Assembly: GCF_020520425.1 (NCBI RefSeq)
Contig: NC_079492.1
Coordinates: 61,627,042-61,691,041 of the forward strand
Length of the DNA: 64,000 nucleotides
Source of the DNA: Spinacia oleracea
Lineage: Eukaryota > Streptophyta > Magnoliopsida > Caryophyllales > Amaranthaceae
Reading direction: 5' to 3'
The translations under genes and the position numbers were made by a program. This document shows, piece by piece, positions 55,750 to 64,000 of the stretch (position 1 is the stretch's first letter; each line of letters starts with the position of its first letter). The notes under the pieces are model-generated. The model saw nothing but the letters and a program-made list of their open reading frames with translations, was not told where the DNA came from and searched no databases.

Positions 55750-56070
55750 TTTTTTGGGTGTCCCAAAATGTTCTTTACATTTCCTTTTATATTATCACAT
55801 AAATGCGTTAATATTCTATCAAAATTTGTGTCCAATGATTATTTTAACCAATTAAATTCATTGGGTCATTTAATCTCTTATACTTTTCTATTGAGACATT
55901 AATTTTTTTTCATTTTTCCAATATCATAATTTTGATAAAAGTGAAAACATTATAAGTATACATAATTTCCCTTGTTTAAAAAAAAATAGAACTCAATGCA
56001 CATTAATTAGTCGTTAAAACACGTGCAAAATAACAAACGTAAAGAAGAAAAAGAGACGGAGGTAGTACTT
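55750..56070. mobile_element. degenerate Stowaway-like MITE
   Basis: The left side reads GTGTCCCAAAATGTTCTTTACA and the right side AACGTAAAGAAG...GAGACGGAGGTAGTA, whose reverse complement TACTACCTCCGTC... resembles the end of plant Stowaway elements. Between them lies AT-rich sequence without genes. The ends are eroded and I could not fix the TA duplication. Confidence 0.45.
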
Positions 56071-56550
56071 TATTTTCTAGCTTGTACTTAGGAGTTCTAG
56101 TAGATTGGTGGACTCATTTCCACCCGCGGTTATTCTTCCCTATTCCTGTGTTTTTTCGTGTTAACATCTGCTTGTATCGTCTCCTTTATTTCTTTCCTTT
56201 ACTTTTTTGCTTAGTTAGTGTCAACCCAAGCCAATTGTCGCCCCTTAATTAGACGAAATTTGGCATAAATAATAATATAAAAGTAAATTAAAATATATTA
56301 AAAGTTATAAAAACTTGTACACCTTGTAAGTGCAAAATATTTTGATGATGAAATTCCACAATGGAAATAGCTTCTTTTTTTTTCTACATTGGCAAATGTA
56401 AACACACTATTACATTTTTAAGTTAAGAAAAAAGTCTTATTATGGAGTAGGATTTAGGAGTGTCTCCTCAAAATACGTAGGATTTAGGAGTTGAACGTGT
56501 AATAAATTAATAACTCAAAATACATAAGGCAGTGGTCCTCTAAATTGGCA
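56071..56550. other. spacer downstream of the PGIP-like gene
   Basis: AT-rich, including the 3' untranslated region of the minus-strand gene. A short direct repeat GTAGGATTTAGGAGT occurs at about 56446 and 56477. Nothing else is seen. Confidence 0.5.
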
Positions 56551-57717
56551 CTAATTGCACGAGGCTAATGGTGAACCACACAAACATTTGTTATTAGAAA
56601 ACTTAGCGACGCTAAACTGCTTCAAACGCCTTCCAGTTGGTATCTGTCCACAAAGTTGATTAAAGCTAACATCCAATGTTTGCAACGGCAACTGTCCAAG
56701 TCGTTTAGGAAGCAAACCAAAAACCATATTATGGCTTATATCAAGATTCTTCAATCCCATAGGAAGATCAACATTAGAAAAATCGAAGTTGAAAAGATTA
56801 TTGCTTATGTCTATGGAGTTTAACACTGTCTTCTCCTTAGAGAACAAAAACGACGCATCCCCAGTGAAGTTATTGTTAGAGATATCAAGTTTTGTTATAT
56901 TTGCTTTTCCGAATGAGTTTGGGATTGGTCCTGATAGCTTGTTGAATGAGAAGTCGAGGTTTAGATCAGGGTTCTTGAATGAGCCAAATGAAGTTGGGAT
57001 TGTTCCAGTTAACTCGTTTTGTCTTAGATCGAGTTCATTGAGTTTAGGAAGACGAGAGAAAGAAGATGGGATTAACCCTGAGAGGCTATTAGAGTAAAGA
57101 TAAAGTTGTTCCAAGGTTTTGATGAAGCCAAGGGAAGAAGGGATAGGACCAGAGAGTTTGTTCGAACCAAGGTTAGCAGTCCTAAGTTTGGGGAGTTTGC
57201 TCAGTGATGAAGGGATTGACCCTGTGAGACTGTTTGAAGAGAGATCAATATCGTCTAGTTTCTTAAGTTGGTTTATAAAATCTGGTATTGAGCCAGTAAG
57301 GTTGTTTAGGCTAAGATCAAGGTGTTGAAGGTTTGTGAGTTTTGATAAGGATGGTGGGATTGGACCAGAGAGGTGGGAAAAGACGGAAAAGGCCAGGAAT
57401 TGGAGGTAAGGGAGATTTCCCATTGAAGGTGGGATTTCACCTATAACATCATCATCACTGCCAACTGCAAGCATAGTAACGTGTCCTTGTGGATCACACT
57501 CAATGCCTGACCAATTTGTACAACAATCTGTGTTTCGATCCCAAGTGCTGAACACGGAGGCATTGTTGAAATGGTGTTTGATTGAAATAAGGGTGTTCTT
57601 ATCGTCTGGGTTACATATTGATATACTGGCTGAGGAAGCTGGGTTTAATGATAAAAGAAAGAGAAGAAATATCAAGGGAACAAATTGGAAACAGCATTTT
57701 AGAGTAGGAGATTGCAT
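56551..57717 (-). CDS. secreted leucine-rich-repeat protein, polygalacturonase-inhibitor-like
   Basis: 388 residues in one uninterrupted exon. Residues 1-30 are a signal peptide (hydrophobic LIFLLFLLSL, then PASSA). Residues 35-76 form the LRR N-terminal cap with the paired cysteines typical of PGIPs (CNPDD, DCC, GIEC). From about 92 to 360 run roughly eleven plant-type repeats (LxxLxLSxNxLTGxIP pattern). Residues 375-388 are the C-terminal cap (CLCGSPLASC). There is no transmembrane or kinase part, so it should act in the cell wall, where PGIPs block fungal pectinases. It is about two repeats longer than a standard PGIP. Several Asn-X-Ser/Thr sites (NNAS, NWS, NLTG, NFTG) fit glycosylation. 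This is one of the two clear host genes in the window. Confidence 0.88.
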   Translation of the reverse strand: MQSPTLKCCFQFVPLIFLLFLLSLNPASSASISICNPDDKNTLISIKHHFNNASVFSTWDRNTDCCTNWSGIECDPQGHVTMLAVGSDDDVIGEIPPSMGNLPYLQFLAFSVFSHLSGPIPPSLSKLTNLQHLDLSLNNLTGSIPDFINQLKKLDDIDLSSNSLTGSIPSSLSKLPKLRTANLGSNKLSGPIPSSLGFIKTLEQLYLYSNSLSGLIPSSFSRLPKLNELDLRQNELTGTIPTSFGSFKNPDLNLDFSFNKLSGPIPNSFGKANITKLDISNNNFTGDASFLFSKEKTVLNSIDISNNLFNFDFSNVDLPMGLKNLDISHNMVFGLLPKRLGQLPLQTLDVSFNQLCGQIPTGRRLKQFSVAKFSNNKCLCGSPLASCN

Positions 57718-57769
57718 GGTTTTTTTTCCTACTCTTTGCTTTGAAACTATAGTATAGAGAACAGCTGCA

Positions 57770-57778
57770 TTATATATG
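57770..57778 (-). promoter_or_regulatory. TATA box of the PGIP-like gene
   Basis: Minus-strand CATATATAA ends about 53 bases before the ATG at 57717. With a start some 30 bases downstream, the 5' leader would be about 20-25 bases. Confidence 0.65.
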
Positions 57779-58060
57779 AGATAAAAACTATGGCAATAAT
57801 AATTATTCTAAATTGGTAATATTTTAGTCAAATCGCTATATTAATAGTGGAAAATATATCACTCAATATTTTGGTCAAATTATCATATTAGCATTTTAAA
57901 TATGCATATTAGATGAATAAATTTAAACGAGTATGTTAAAAATGTTATAACTATAGAGTAGGTTGGGAGATAATCCGTTAAATAATTTGTGAAAAAAATT
58001 ATCAAAATTCGTGCGTGCACTGGATCTAATCTACTCCGTAGTAATTTATAAGGCTGACTC
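57779..58060. other. promoter region of the PGIP-like gene, AT-rich
   Basis: Contains two copies of ATTTTGGTCAAAT/ATTTTAGTCAAAT (about 57819 and 57870), TTGAC-containing words of the kind W-box factors bind. This is suggestive only. No gene is seen. Confidence 0.35.
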
Positions 58061-58066
58061 ACTGAG

Positions 58067-58249
58067 TAGGGTTGTCAAAAACTGACCCGAACCAACCGAT
58101 TTTGACAAAAATATATGTGACCCGAAAAATAAAATTCGTGCATTTAATCCGCATAAATACAATGGCTCCGTTCAACTACATTATCCAATTATAATCGAAT
58201 CGATTATACCCGATCCATGACCAACCGATGACCCGATTTGACACCCCTA
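58067..58249. mobile_element. MITE-like element, 183 bp
   Basis: The left end TAGGGTTGTCAAA and the right end reverse complement TAGGGGTGTCAAA match at 12 of 13 bases, and ACTGAG flanks both sides exactly (58061-58066 and 58250-58255). Inside, GACCCGA and ACCGAT words repeat in both orientations. The 6-bp flank does not fit a standard superfamily rule, so the class is open. Confidence 0.65.
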
Positions 58250-58255
58250 ACTGAG

Positions 58256-59134
58256 ACCCTAAAAGAAAAATAACAAATTATAGCCAATAACTAATGTAGG
58301 ACTGGATAGAAGTCCATAACGGGGTGCTTACTGCTAGTCTGCTAGACAATGATAGTGGTCGCATTATTGTGCAAGTGGATTGATTGTTGAGGCGGCGGGC
58401 TTTAAGTGAGAGAAACTCTCATTCAAAGTGGGCTCATTAATTAGTGTGAAACTGCATCAAGACAATTAACATTGTCGTATTGGTGTTGCTGTGTCAACTA
58501 TCAACGTCTTATCTGGTCAACCAAGACGTGCTTACGAGGCTACGAGTCTTAAGCAGTTTTAAAGATGTTGAGTGGCTAAAAGCCTAAAATCCTATTCAAC
58601 GGTAACGTTTTAAATAGAGGGTAGTTTTCTAAAAGGTTTAACACAGGTTCACGGGAGTTGCCTAATATGAGATACCCTTGGCCTTAGCATCGAAAAAATA
58701 TCAACATGTGACAGATCACTATAGTAAATATTATACACCACTTGTAAATAAGAATTTATGAATTCACAAATTGACAAATCACAATAGACGTTTGAGTATG
58801 TTTGTTTGTTGGTACAATTTCAGTACACACAAATTTTCCTAGATTTTTTTCATAACTGTATGTGTATTTATTCATTTTACCGTTAAGTTGCATGAATATG
58901 AATACGGATACATATTTGGGAAAATGCCAACAAATATAATGCAATGAGTATATGAATATATTACCACACCACTAATAACTGTCATAAGTTTATAAGAACC
59001 ACCTTCTAAATCTTTAAATTACAAATTACAAGCTCAGCAAAAGAAAATTGCAGAACAGCCATTCAGGAGCTGCAGTTAGAACTTACAGTAAAAAGGCATG
59101 GTTTCCTGCAACTACATGAACGTGAAATCCAGCC
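58256..59134. other. intergenic spacer
   Basis: AT-rich with no gene. The end nearest 59134 should hold the 3' untranslated region of the NOSIP-like gene. Confidence 0.5.
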
Positions 59135-59813
59135 TTAAACCTTCTGGGCAGGCCTTACTAACCCTAATCCTGAACCACTTCCTAAATGCTTGAAATCTTT
59201 TGCTTCCAAATTGTCATCATGACCAGCAAATCCTGTACCTCCCTTCTTCAAACTTACTAAATTCTTCTCTTTACATGGCTTATCGCAAACCAGACAAACC
59301 TTGTCTGCAATCATAAACTTGTCTGCACATTTCTTGCAGAATACATGACCGCATGTGCTAAGAGCTACAAGTGACATTGCATTAGTCATTGTCACCTGGC
59401 AGCTTGGACAAATGTGTTTCTTATCAAAAGCCGTTGATTTGCTTTCCTTATGATTATTTTCTTCTGTAAAATAAATGGGAAAGAGGGATTTCAGCTTAAG
59501 CTTCTCGTTTCCCTCTGGACAAGTTGTGCTAGTGGAAGGAGCATCTACTTTAGCCGCTGCTTCTGGAGTAGCAGAAGGAAGCCAGAACGCTTTCATTGTT
59601 CTCAAGGCTTCCTCTTCAAAAGAAGTAACTTTGACACTATTTGCACCGTGAAAGCCATTCTTGTCACGAGAATCATTCTTGTCACTGTGATGTGGCACTG
59701 CACCATGATTTTGCTGATCAAATGCCTCAAGTTCCCTCGCCTTTTGAAGCATTATTTTTTCCTCTTGGTCGTCTTTCTGTTGCTTATTCTGTGCAGCATG
59801 TGCAGCTAACTTT
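59135..59813 (-). CDS. NOSIP/CSU1-type RING protein, last exon (N-terminal exons off window)
   Basis: The exon starts after acceptor CACAG (59818-59814) with KLAAHAAQNKQQKDDQEEKI and ends LGLVRPAQKV with stop at 59137-59135. It covers about 226 codons, roughly the C-terminal three quarters of a plant NOSIP homologue. Conserved text includes FDQQNHG, KNGFHGANSVKVTSFEEEAL and RTMKAFWLPSATPEA. The C-terminal RING-like domain has CPSC, CGHVFCKKC and CLVCDKPC (residues 115-160 counted from the in-exon Met at 59752). Such proteins act as E3 ubiquitin ligases; the Arabidopsis relative CSU1 regulates COP1/SPA1. The first exon, with the N-terminal half of the U-box, is not seen and must lie beyond 64000 or be unrecognised. 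Confidence 0.88.
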
Positions 59814-60337
59814 CTGTGTTTACGGTTGATGGTATTATAAAAATTTTGTAAGTATACTTGATAAAGAAAGAGTAGACAAAGAATAGATAGGGTTCAACTT
59901 CCCCATTCAAAACACGCTATTTCAGAAGAAAAAATAACATATATAAGGTCAATAGAATGAAATTCGGTATACACAAAGGCTAAACTTTACGAAAATGTAC
60001 AAAAGGAAAAACTACAACATATTCCCCAGCATAAAATATGAAAATAGTGAACTGTAAAATAAGCAATATGAGCTCCTTTAACCTAACTAGTTACCCAGGA
60101 ACACTTTCAAGACAGAGAGTTGACAGGTTAATATCACTTAATCGTATTAACTAAATCATATGTAAAATGTCTAATAACACATTGACATCAATTACTGGTG
60201 TTCAATTCAAATACGATCAAATTCGTAAGGCGCAATTGTTCAAAGCAATGAAAGTGTTCTTGCCCAAAATCCATCCCAAGTAAAGTAACCTAGCTTTTGC
60301 CTCTCACTGTTAACAGACAGTTGAGCATTAAACTTGC
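59814..60337 (-). other. intron of the NOSIP-like gene
   Basis: AT-rich sequence between the last exon and the duplicated block. No exon is recognised. Confidence 0.5.
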
Positions 60338-61770
60338 TTATGATTACAAAGACTTCAAGTGCCAATGAACCTTGCGAGGATCAATTTACTACCCAGCTGG
60401 TAATAGTAACAATATTGGACTTAGGAGTCATACAAATGACCAAAAAATATGAGGATAATCATACGTTGTTTGGACAGTAAATATAGGCAGTAGAGAACAG
60501 TATGAACAGATTTAAATGACCAAGACTTCTTTCTAAGCATATCGGCTTAGAATTGGCACATCCCAGTCATCAACCAACCCCACCTCTATGCTGTCTCAAA
60601 TAGTCAAATGTAAGGCCAGCTCAACGCAGTGGCACATATTATTCCCCAAAGACCGCTAAAATTGTTCACAAACTACTCTATCAATTAATTTTTTTGCAAT
60701 TCTCTCTCCCTTTAAAGTTTTTTTTTTCAAATTAAAGGTGACCAACTCCAACCCTCTTTTCTTAATCAGAGTGATCTACATACCTTCCCCCTTTTTTTCT
60801 CTATCAGAGTGTTGAATTTTACTTTTCATCTTCTTTTCCTTAATCAAACTACGGAGTATCACCCTTTTTTCTTAATTAAAGTGGGCCTTCTAACTTTCAC
60901 CTACATCTACCAATATAATGGAGTTGATTAGCAAGTATAGGCTGAGAGACCAAAGCAAATAGTGATGGACTTTTGTAGCTCAATACTTCAAGGAATGTTC
61001 CAAAACAGAGGTTACCAAAGAACAAAACAGCCAATCTGATTGCATCAAGGTCAAACAAAGTAATAGCGGTGTGTACTAAAAGGAATCAGATCACCATACC
61101 CATTGATATGCTAACTTCAGTCTATACTCTATGTCTCTAAAGGATGATTAGGATCATCTCAAAAAACTGCAACCCTGGAAATTACGTGTCCAGTAGCTCC
61201 CCCAAGAATGCTGCATAGTTCTGCACTAGTCATAGCAACAAATGGATATGTGCCACAGATTGACATTGATAAGGGTCTATGGTTCTATTTGATCAAATGA
61301 CAACTATATTTACTACAGAATTACTCAACTGTGATACTAGCATATACCAAGCACACACATTTTTAAACCACAAGGTCCACAAATCATAATCTAGATCTAG
61401 AATCTGAACGAAGGGATACTCTTCACCTAGGAGCAAAAAAATTCCTTGATGGGTAACCCTGGAGAAGGGTTCAAAGGATAGTTAAGTATGGGCATTGAAG
61501 TGCCAAGAAGCCAGTCCAATTAGCAATTGATCTTTAAGCATTATCTTGCCACATAAAAGTCTCTAATTTAAAATCCAAAAGCTCCGACAAACTTCTTTTG
61601 TTGGTAAAACAACAAACGACAAATGGCACCACCCAACCCCTTACAAGTGAGTCCAAATCTTATGTCCCACTACCATATTACCATGTACCATTATCTATAC
61701 AACTCATTCTTATTGACCCACATCATTATCATTTTATTTTCATTTAATGAAGATGTGGAACGATGAGAGT
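60338..61770. repeat. tandem duplication, left copy (about 1.43 kb)
   Basis: Begins TGCTTATGATTACAAAGACT and ends AGATGTGGAACGATGAGAGT. It shares order and sequence with 61870-63856 throughout, for example AGAATTGGCACATCCCA at 60548 and 62581, and GCATTGATATGCTAACTTCA-like text near 61110 and 63145. No coding exon is seen in either copy. It probably lies within the NOSIP-like intron or upstream region. Confidence 0.88.
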
Positions 61771-61869
61771 TACAAACTTCATAATCAGCTATTCAGCTCC
61801 ATTTGAAACAATCACTGACACATGGGATCCCAAAATCCTTCTCAACCAATTTAGCCTATAGCACAAACC
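61771..61869. other. short spacer between duplicate copies
   Basis: About 100 bases without a partner in the other copy that I can see. Confidence 0.5.
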
Positions 61870-61930
61870 TGCTTATGATTACAAAAACTTCAAGTGCCAA
61901 CGCGCCTTGAGAGTAACAATTTACTACCCA

Positions 61931-61938
61931 GGTGGGAG
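61931..61938. repeat. 8-bp target duplication GGTGGGAG, left of MITE
   Basis: Repeated exactly at 62447-62454. Confidence 0.92.
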
Positions 61939-62446
61939 CAGCGTTTAAAAAAGCGCGCTTTAAGCGTGAAGCTCTAAGATAAAGCGCTTAATTAGGGAAA
62001 GCGCTTAATTAGCGCGCTGTTATTATAACTTTACGTTGAAAGCTTTTTTTATATGTTGTTATTGTGTTTTAGACCACACCCTATTAATCCTTAACAATAG
62101 AAAGTGGGCCAAGGGCCCAAGAGTCCGAAAGGAAAGGAAAAAGAAGAAAAGAAGAAGACAACAGCCAAAGCAGCCGGCCTAACTTCTTGATAAAGACTAT
62201 GTTATATGCTTTATTTCTGTTAAAACAAAGAGTAACATATTTTTAGAAGCCAATCTGATGTTTATATATTTTTTTGGTAATTTTAGTAAGACATAAGAAG
62301 TATATGCAGAACAGTAAAAAAAAAAAACTTTTATTCTTAAAAAGTGCGCTTCACTTCGCCGAAGCGCGCGCCTTTGCACTTGCGCTTTGCGCTTAGGCTC
62401 TAGGACTCATATCACTTTAGTGCGCTTGGCGCTTTTTTATACACTG
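61939..62446. mobile_element. hAT-type MITE, 508 bp
   Basis: Terminal inverted repeats CAGCGTTTAAAAAAGCGC and CAGTGTATAAAAAAGCGC match at 16 of 18 bases, and the 8-bp duplication GGTGGGAG is perfect; both are hAT traits. Subterminal regions are packed with GCGC, AAGCGC and GCGCTT words in both orientations, while the middle is AT-rich. The minus-strand frame at 62197-62379 is not coding. The left duplicate has no insertion at the matching site (about 60400). Confidence 0.93.
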
Positions 62447-63499
62447 GGTGGGAGTAATAGTAACAAACATTTGACTTAGAAGCCATACAAATGAATGATA
62501 AAAATATATCAAGATAATCAGATGGTGTTTGGACAGTAAATGTAGGTAGTGGAGAAAGACTTACTAATCATACCGGCTTAGAATTGGCACATCCCAATCA
62601 TCAGCCAACCCACCCCTATGTTTCCTCAAATAGTCAAATGTAAGGCCATCCCAAATTCCCAACCCAGTGGCACACATTATTCCCCAAATACCGCTTAAAC
62701 TGTTCACAAACTTCTATCAATTAAATTTTTTTGCAATCATTTCTCCCTTTAAAGATATTTTTTTCAAATGGAAGGTGAGTTACTTCATCCCTCTATTCTT
62801 ATTCAGAGCGTTCCTTCTAAATTTCATCCCTTTTACTTTAATCAGGCTAATCTTTTTAACTACGGAGTACCAGCCCTTTTTTCTTAATTAGAGTGATCCG
62901 TCTAACTTTCACTACATCAACCAATGGAATGGGGTTGTTTAGCAAATATAGTCTGAGACACCAAAGCAAATAGGGATAGACGTTTGTAGCTCAATACTTC
63001 AAGCAGTGTTCCAAACACTTAAAACTTAACCCAATTTACCAAATAACAAAACAGCCCATAGTTGCCTCCAATTCGGGGCATCAAGGTCAAACACTTAAAA
63101 CTATAACAGTGTAAACTAAAAGGAATCCAAACACCATACGCATTGATATGCTAACTTCAGTCTATAGGATGACTAGGATCTCACAAAAAATTACAATCCT
63201 TGAAATTCAGTAACTTCCCCAAACAATGATGCATAACTCTACAATAGTCATAGCAATAAATGGATGTGCACCACAGATTTGACAATTTAATAGGGTCTCT
63301 TAATGACTTGTAACAATATATGGCTCTATTCAATGAATACGATAGAGTTATATTTGCTACAGAATTACTCGACCATGATACTAGCAAATAGCAAACACGC
63401 AAATTTGGAAACCAGAAAGTCCACTAACCATTCTAAATCTTAATCTAGAATCTGAATGAAGGAATGCTCTTCACCTAGGTGCAAAAATTTTCCCCCAAA

Positions 63500-63542
63500 T
63501 CATTTTGGGACTAAGGCTTTGTTGTTGTTGTTGTTGTTGGTG
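63500..63542 (+). mobile_element. possible SINE 3'-end remnant
   Basis: TTTTGGGACTAAGGCTTTGT followed by a (TTG)n run is present in the right duplicate only; the left duplicate lacks it. The wording resembles the 3' end of Au-type plant SINEs as I remember them. Without the body or a clear duplication this is tentative. Confidence 0.4.
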
Positions 63543-63856
63543 GATGACCAGTGAAGAAGAGTTCAAATGCTAGTAAAGTATGGGCGTTGGAGTGCGTATA
63601 TGCCACTCCAATTAGCAATTAATCTTTAAGCATTCTCTTGCCACATCAAAGTCTCTTATACAAAGATCCAACAGCCCCAATAAACTCTTTTTGTTGGTAA
63701 AATAGCAAAACGACAAATGGCACCAGCCAACCCCTTACAAGTAAGTCCAAATCTTCTGTCCCACTACCATGTACCATTATCTATACCACTCCTTCTTATT
63801 GGTCCGCTTCATTATAATTTTATTTTCATTTAATGAAGATGTGGAACAATGAGAGT

Positions 63857-64000
63857 GAGTAGTACAAGTAATAGTGCACATTAATGGGACAAAATATTGG
63901 CCTCCTTAAAAGTTTCTCTTGCCAACAAACAAAGTACTTATTCAACACCTAGCTATTACCGTTAGTATCAGTTTAGTTCATTCTTTGTTATTTTCCTTCT
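63857..64000. other. end of window, no feature seen
   Basis: AT-rich; no exon is recognised. Confidence 0.4.

Larger units (their letters stand above)
61870..63856. repeat. tandem duplication, right copy (1.99 kb including a MITE)
   Basis: Starts TGCTTATGATTACAAAAACT and ends GTGGAACAATGAGAGT. Without the 508-bp MITE and its extra 8 bases it is about 1.47 kb, close to the left copy. Divergence is by many scattered substitutions and small indels, so the duplication is old. Confidence 0.88.

Noticed and set aside
59820..64000. Search for the N-terminal NOSIP exons on the minus strand
   Set aside because: No Cys-rich exon with the expected U-box start could be recognised; the region is taken up by the duplication and MITE.

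Overview
This is plant nuclear DNA, most likely from a dicot. It is AT-rich and intron-bearing, and it is dominated by nested transposable elements whose families are typical of flowering plants. I suspect Caryophyllales (spinach/beet/quinoa relatives) from the look of the long terminal repeats (LTRs), but this is recall rather than proof. Only about 3 kb at the right carries ordinary host genes: a polygalacturonase-inhibitor-like leucine-rich-repeat gene at 56551-57717 and the last exon of a NOSIP/CSU1-type RING protein gene at 59135-59813, both on the minus strand.

Layout. 1-2500: the end of a minus-strand, tRNA-Met-primed LTR element (LTR 1141-2500; internal part runs off the left edge). 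It has landed in the gag of a plus-strand Ty3/gypsy chromovirus (Tekay/Del type) whose broken parts lie at 2501-3646, 20611-21113 and 23201-25526, with its 3' LTR at 25527-28002. The chromovirus was hit again by a 17-kb CACTA transposon (3647-20607, 3-bp target duplication TAG), which itself carries an L1-type LINE (about 15030-20070), and by an LTR element now reduced to a solo LTR (21114-23195, duplication GTTAG). The whole stack appears to sit in an older Tat-type LTR whose remainder is 28003-29364. 29365-32351 holds scraps that resemble a replication protein A large subunit, plus an unrecognised open frame.

32357-51476 is a 19-kb Tat-type large retrotransposon derivative (LARD) on the minus strand, with near-identical LTRs, tRNA-Arg-like primer site, polypurine tract and 5-bp duplication TAACG, but no recognisable polyprotein. 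It carries a piece of an ECT (YTH-domain m6A reader) gene, and a young Copia element (38909-47464, duplication CATGG) landed exactly in that piece. 52351-55660 is a LINE that lost its reverse transcriptase but kept a long RNase H frame. Beyond the two host genes, 60338-63856 is a 1.45-kb tandem duplication whose right copy alone contains a 508-bp hAT-type MITE with a perfect 8-bp target duplication.

How the parts relate. None of the large elements looks fully autonomous: the chromovirus, CACTA element, LINEs and Copia polyprotein all have stops, frameshifts or deletions, and the LARD has no polyprotein. The most interesting content is host-gene material carried by elements: antisense bZIP and ARF-GAP exon pieces and a Ulp1-like protease gene in the CACTA element, and the ECT piece in the LARD. 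A second theme is GC-rich short palindromes placed just upstream of the TATA box in three different Tat-type LTRs and repeated through the LARD interior.
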